From contig CAJQSC010000031.1 in assembly GCA_905612465.1 (NCBI GenBank), positions 1 through 38,416 on the forward strand: a stretch of 38,416 bases of DNA. The letters run 5' to 3'. Both the position numbers and the translations under genes were made by a program. This document shows positions 37,796 to 38,416 of this stretch, in pieces; positions within the stretch are counted from its first letter, which is position 1, and each line of letters starts with the position of its first letter. The notes under the pieces were generated by a model. It was not told the DNA's origin, did not search any database, and worked only from the letters and a program-made list of their open reading frames with translations. The stretch comes from an uncultured Candidatus Pelagibacter sp. (GTDB lineage: Bacteria > Pseudomonadota > Alphaproteobacteria > Pelagibacterales > Pelagibacteraceae).

Positions 37796-38416
37796 ATGCT
37801 GTCTCAATTGTATCAAAATACTATTTTAAGAAATCCTAAATCAATTTTTATATTACTATTATTTACACTTTTAAGTTTTGGTTATTTTTCTAAGGATTTT
37901 AGATTAGATGCTTCTTCTGAAACTCTTTTAATTGAAGGAGATCCTGATCTTGAGTACTTAAAAGAAATTAACAAAAGATATGGATCAAGAGATTTTTTAG
38001 TTCTAACCTACACTCCTAATGAGGGAATGGTTACAGAGTCGTCAATTAATAACCTTCTAAGTTTAAAATATAAAATTCAAAGTTTGGATTGGGTTCATAG
38101 CGTTGTAACATTGTTAGATATCCCTTTACTCAACAATTCTGAAGCCCCTCTTCAAGAAAGACTGGAAAGTTTTAAAACATTAAAAGATGAAGGCATAGAT
38201 ACTGAAAGAGGATTTAAAGAAATACTAAATAGTCCAGTCTTTAGAAATTTTGTTATTAGTGAAGATGGTAAAACAAGTGGTGTGATTGTTTACATTAAAA
38301 AAAATGAAATTAAAGATTTAGAGACTAAGAGTGAAAAAGAAATAGAGGCATATAAAGATACTTTAAAAAAAAAAAACCATAAAAATATTACCCAGATAAG
38401 AGAGGTAATTGAAGGC
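37796..38416 (+). CDS. RND/MMPL superfamily exporter (5' part, runs off the window)
   Basis: ATG 37796: MLSQLYQNTILRNPKSIFILLLFTLLSFGYFSKDFRLDASSETLLIEGDPDLEYLKEINKRYGSRDFLVLTYTPNEG...; N-terminal TM followed by the DASSETL..D segment common to RND/MMPL exporters. Confidence 0.78.
   Translation, partial: MLSQLYQNTILRNPKSIFILLLFTLLSFGYFSKDFRLDASSETLLIEGDPDLEYLKEINKRYGSRDFLVLTYTPNEGMVTESSINNLLSLKYKIQSLDWVHSVVTLLDIPLLNNSEAPLQERLESFKTLKDEGIDTERGFKEILNSPVFRNFVISEDGKTSGVIVYIKKNEIKDLETKSEKEIEAYKDTLKKKNHKNITQIREVIEG

Noticed and set aside
1-38416. Mobile element, prophage, CRISPR or defence island
   Set aside because: No transposase, integrase, cas, phage or toxin-antitoxin genes and no spaced direct-repeat array; all long ORFs map to core functions.

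Overview
The window is a very AT-rich, gene-dense stretch of alphaproteobacterial core chromosome. Its gene neighbourhoods and extreme compaction suggest a streamlined SAR11/Pelagibacterales-like lineage, but that taxonomic call is an inference. About 35 genes are recognisable: sufC(partial)-sufB-iscR; alpha/beta hydrolase, anmK, tyrS, AsmA-like, prfB, mrcA, rne/rng, thiG-thiS, aroQ-accB-accC, DUF2155, NDUFA12-family, a standalone NrdJ C-terminal-like protein, aspS, hdaA-like, DUF2066, purM-purN, ndk, pepA, lptF-lptG-lptD-surA-pdxA-rsmA, gmk-acpP-fabG-fabD, rpsF-rpsR-rplI-dnaB and a partial RND/MMPL exporter. I saw no tRNA, rRNA, CRISPR array, prophage or transposon, and no obvious new multi-gene defence or metabolic system. 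The observations most worth checking are: (1) a near-perfect E. coli-type IscR type-1 box embedded in a sigma70-like promoter upstream of iscR-suf; (2) an intact prfB programmed +1 frameshift that the ORF track truncates; (3) a 17-bp-arm perfect inverted repeat in which both arms encode the identical C-terminus LKGKK of two convergent genes; (4) five of seven convergent gene pairs sharing exactly a 4-bp TTAA stop/stop overlap; (5) an RNase E/G whose catalytic aspartates are kept but whose Zn-link cysteines are missing; (6) apparent gene losses at otherwise conserved junctions (fabF/mltG/yicC, aat, the amidase); (7) a standalone NrdJ C-terminal-like protein; (8) an internal duplication in LptD; and (9) extreme A-tracts inside purM.
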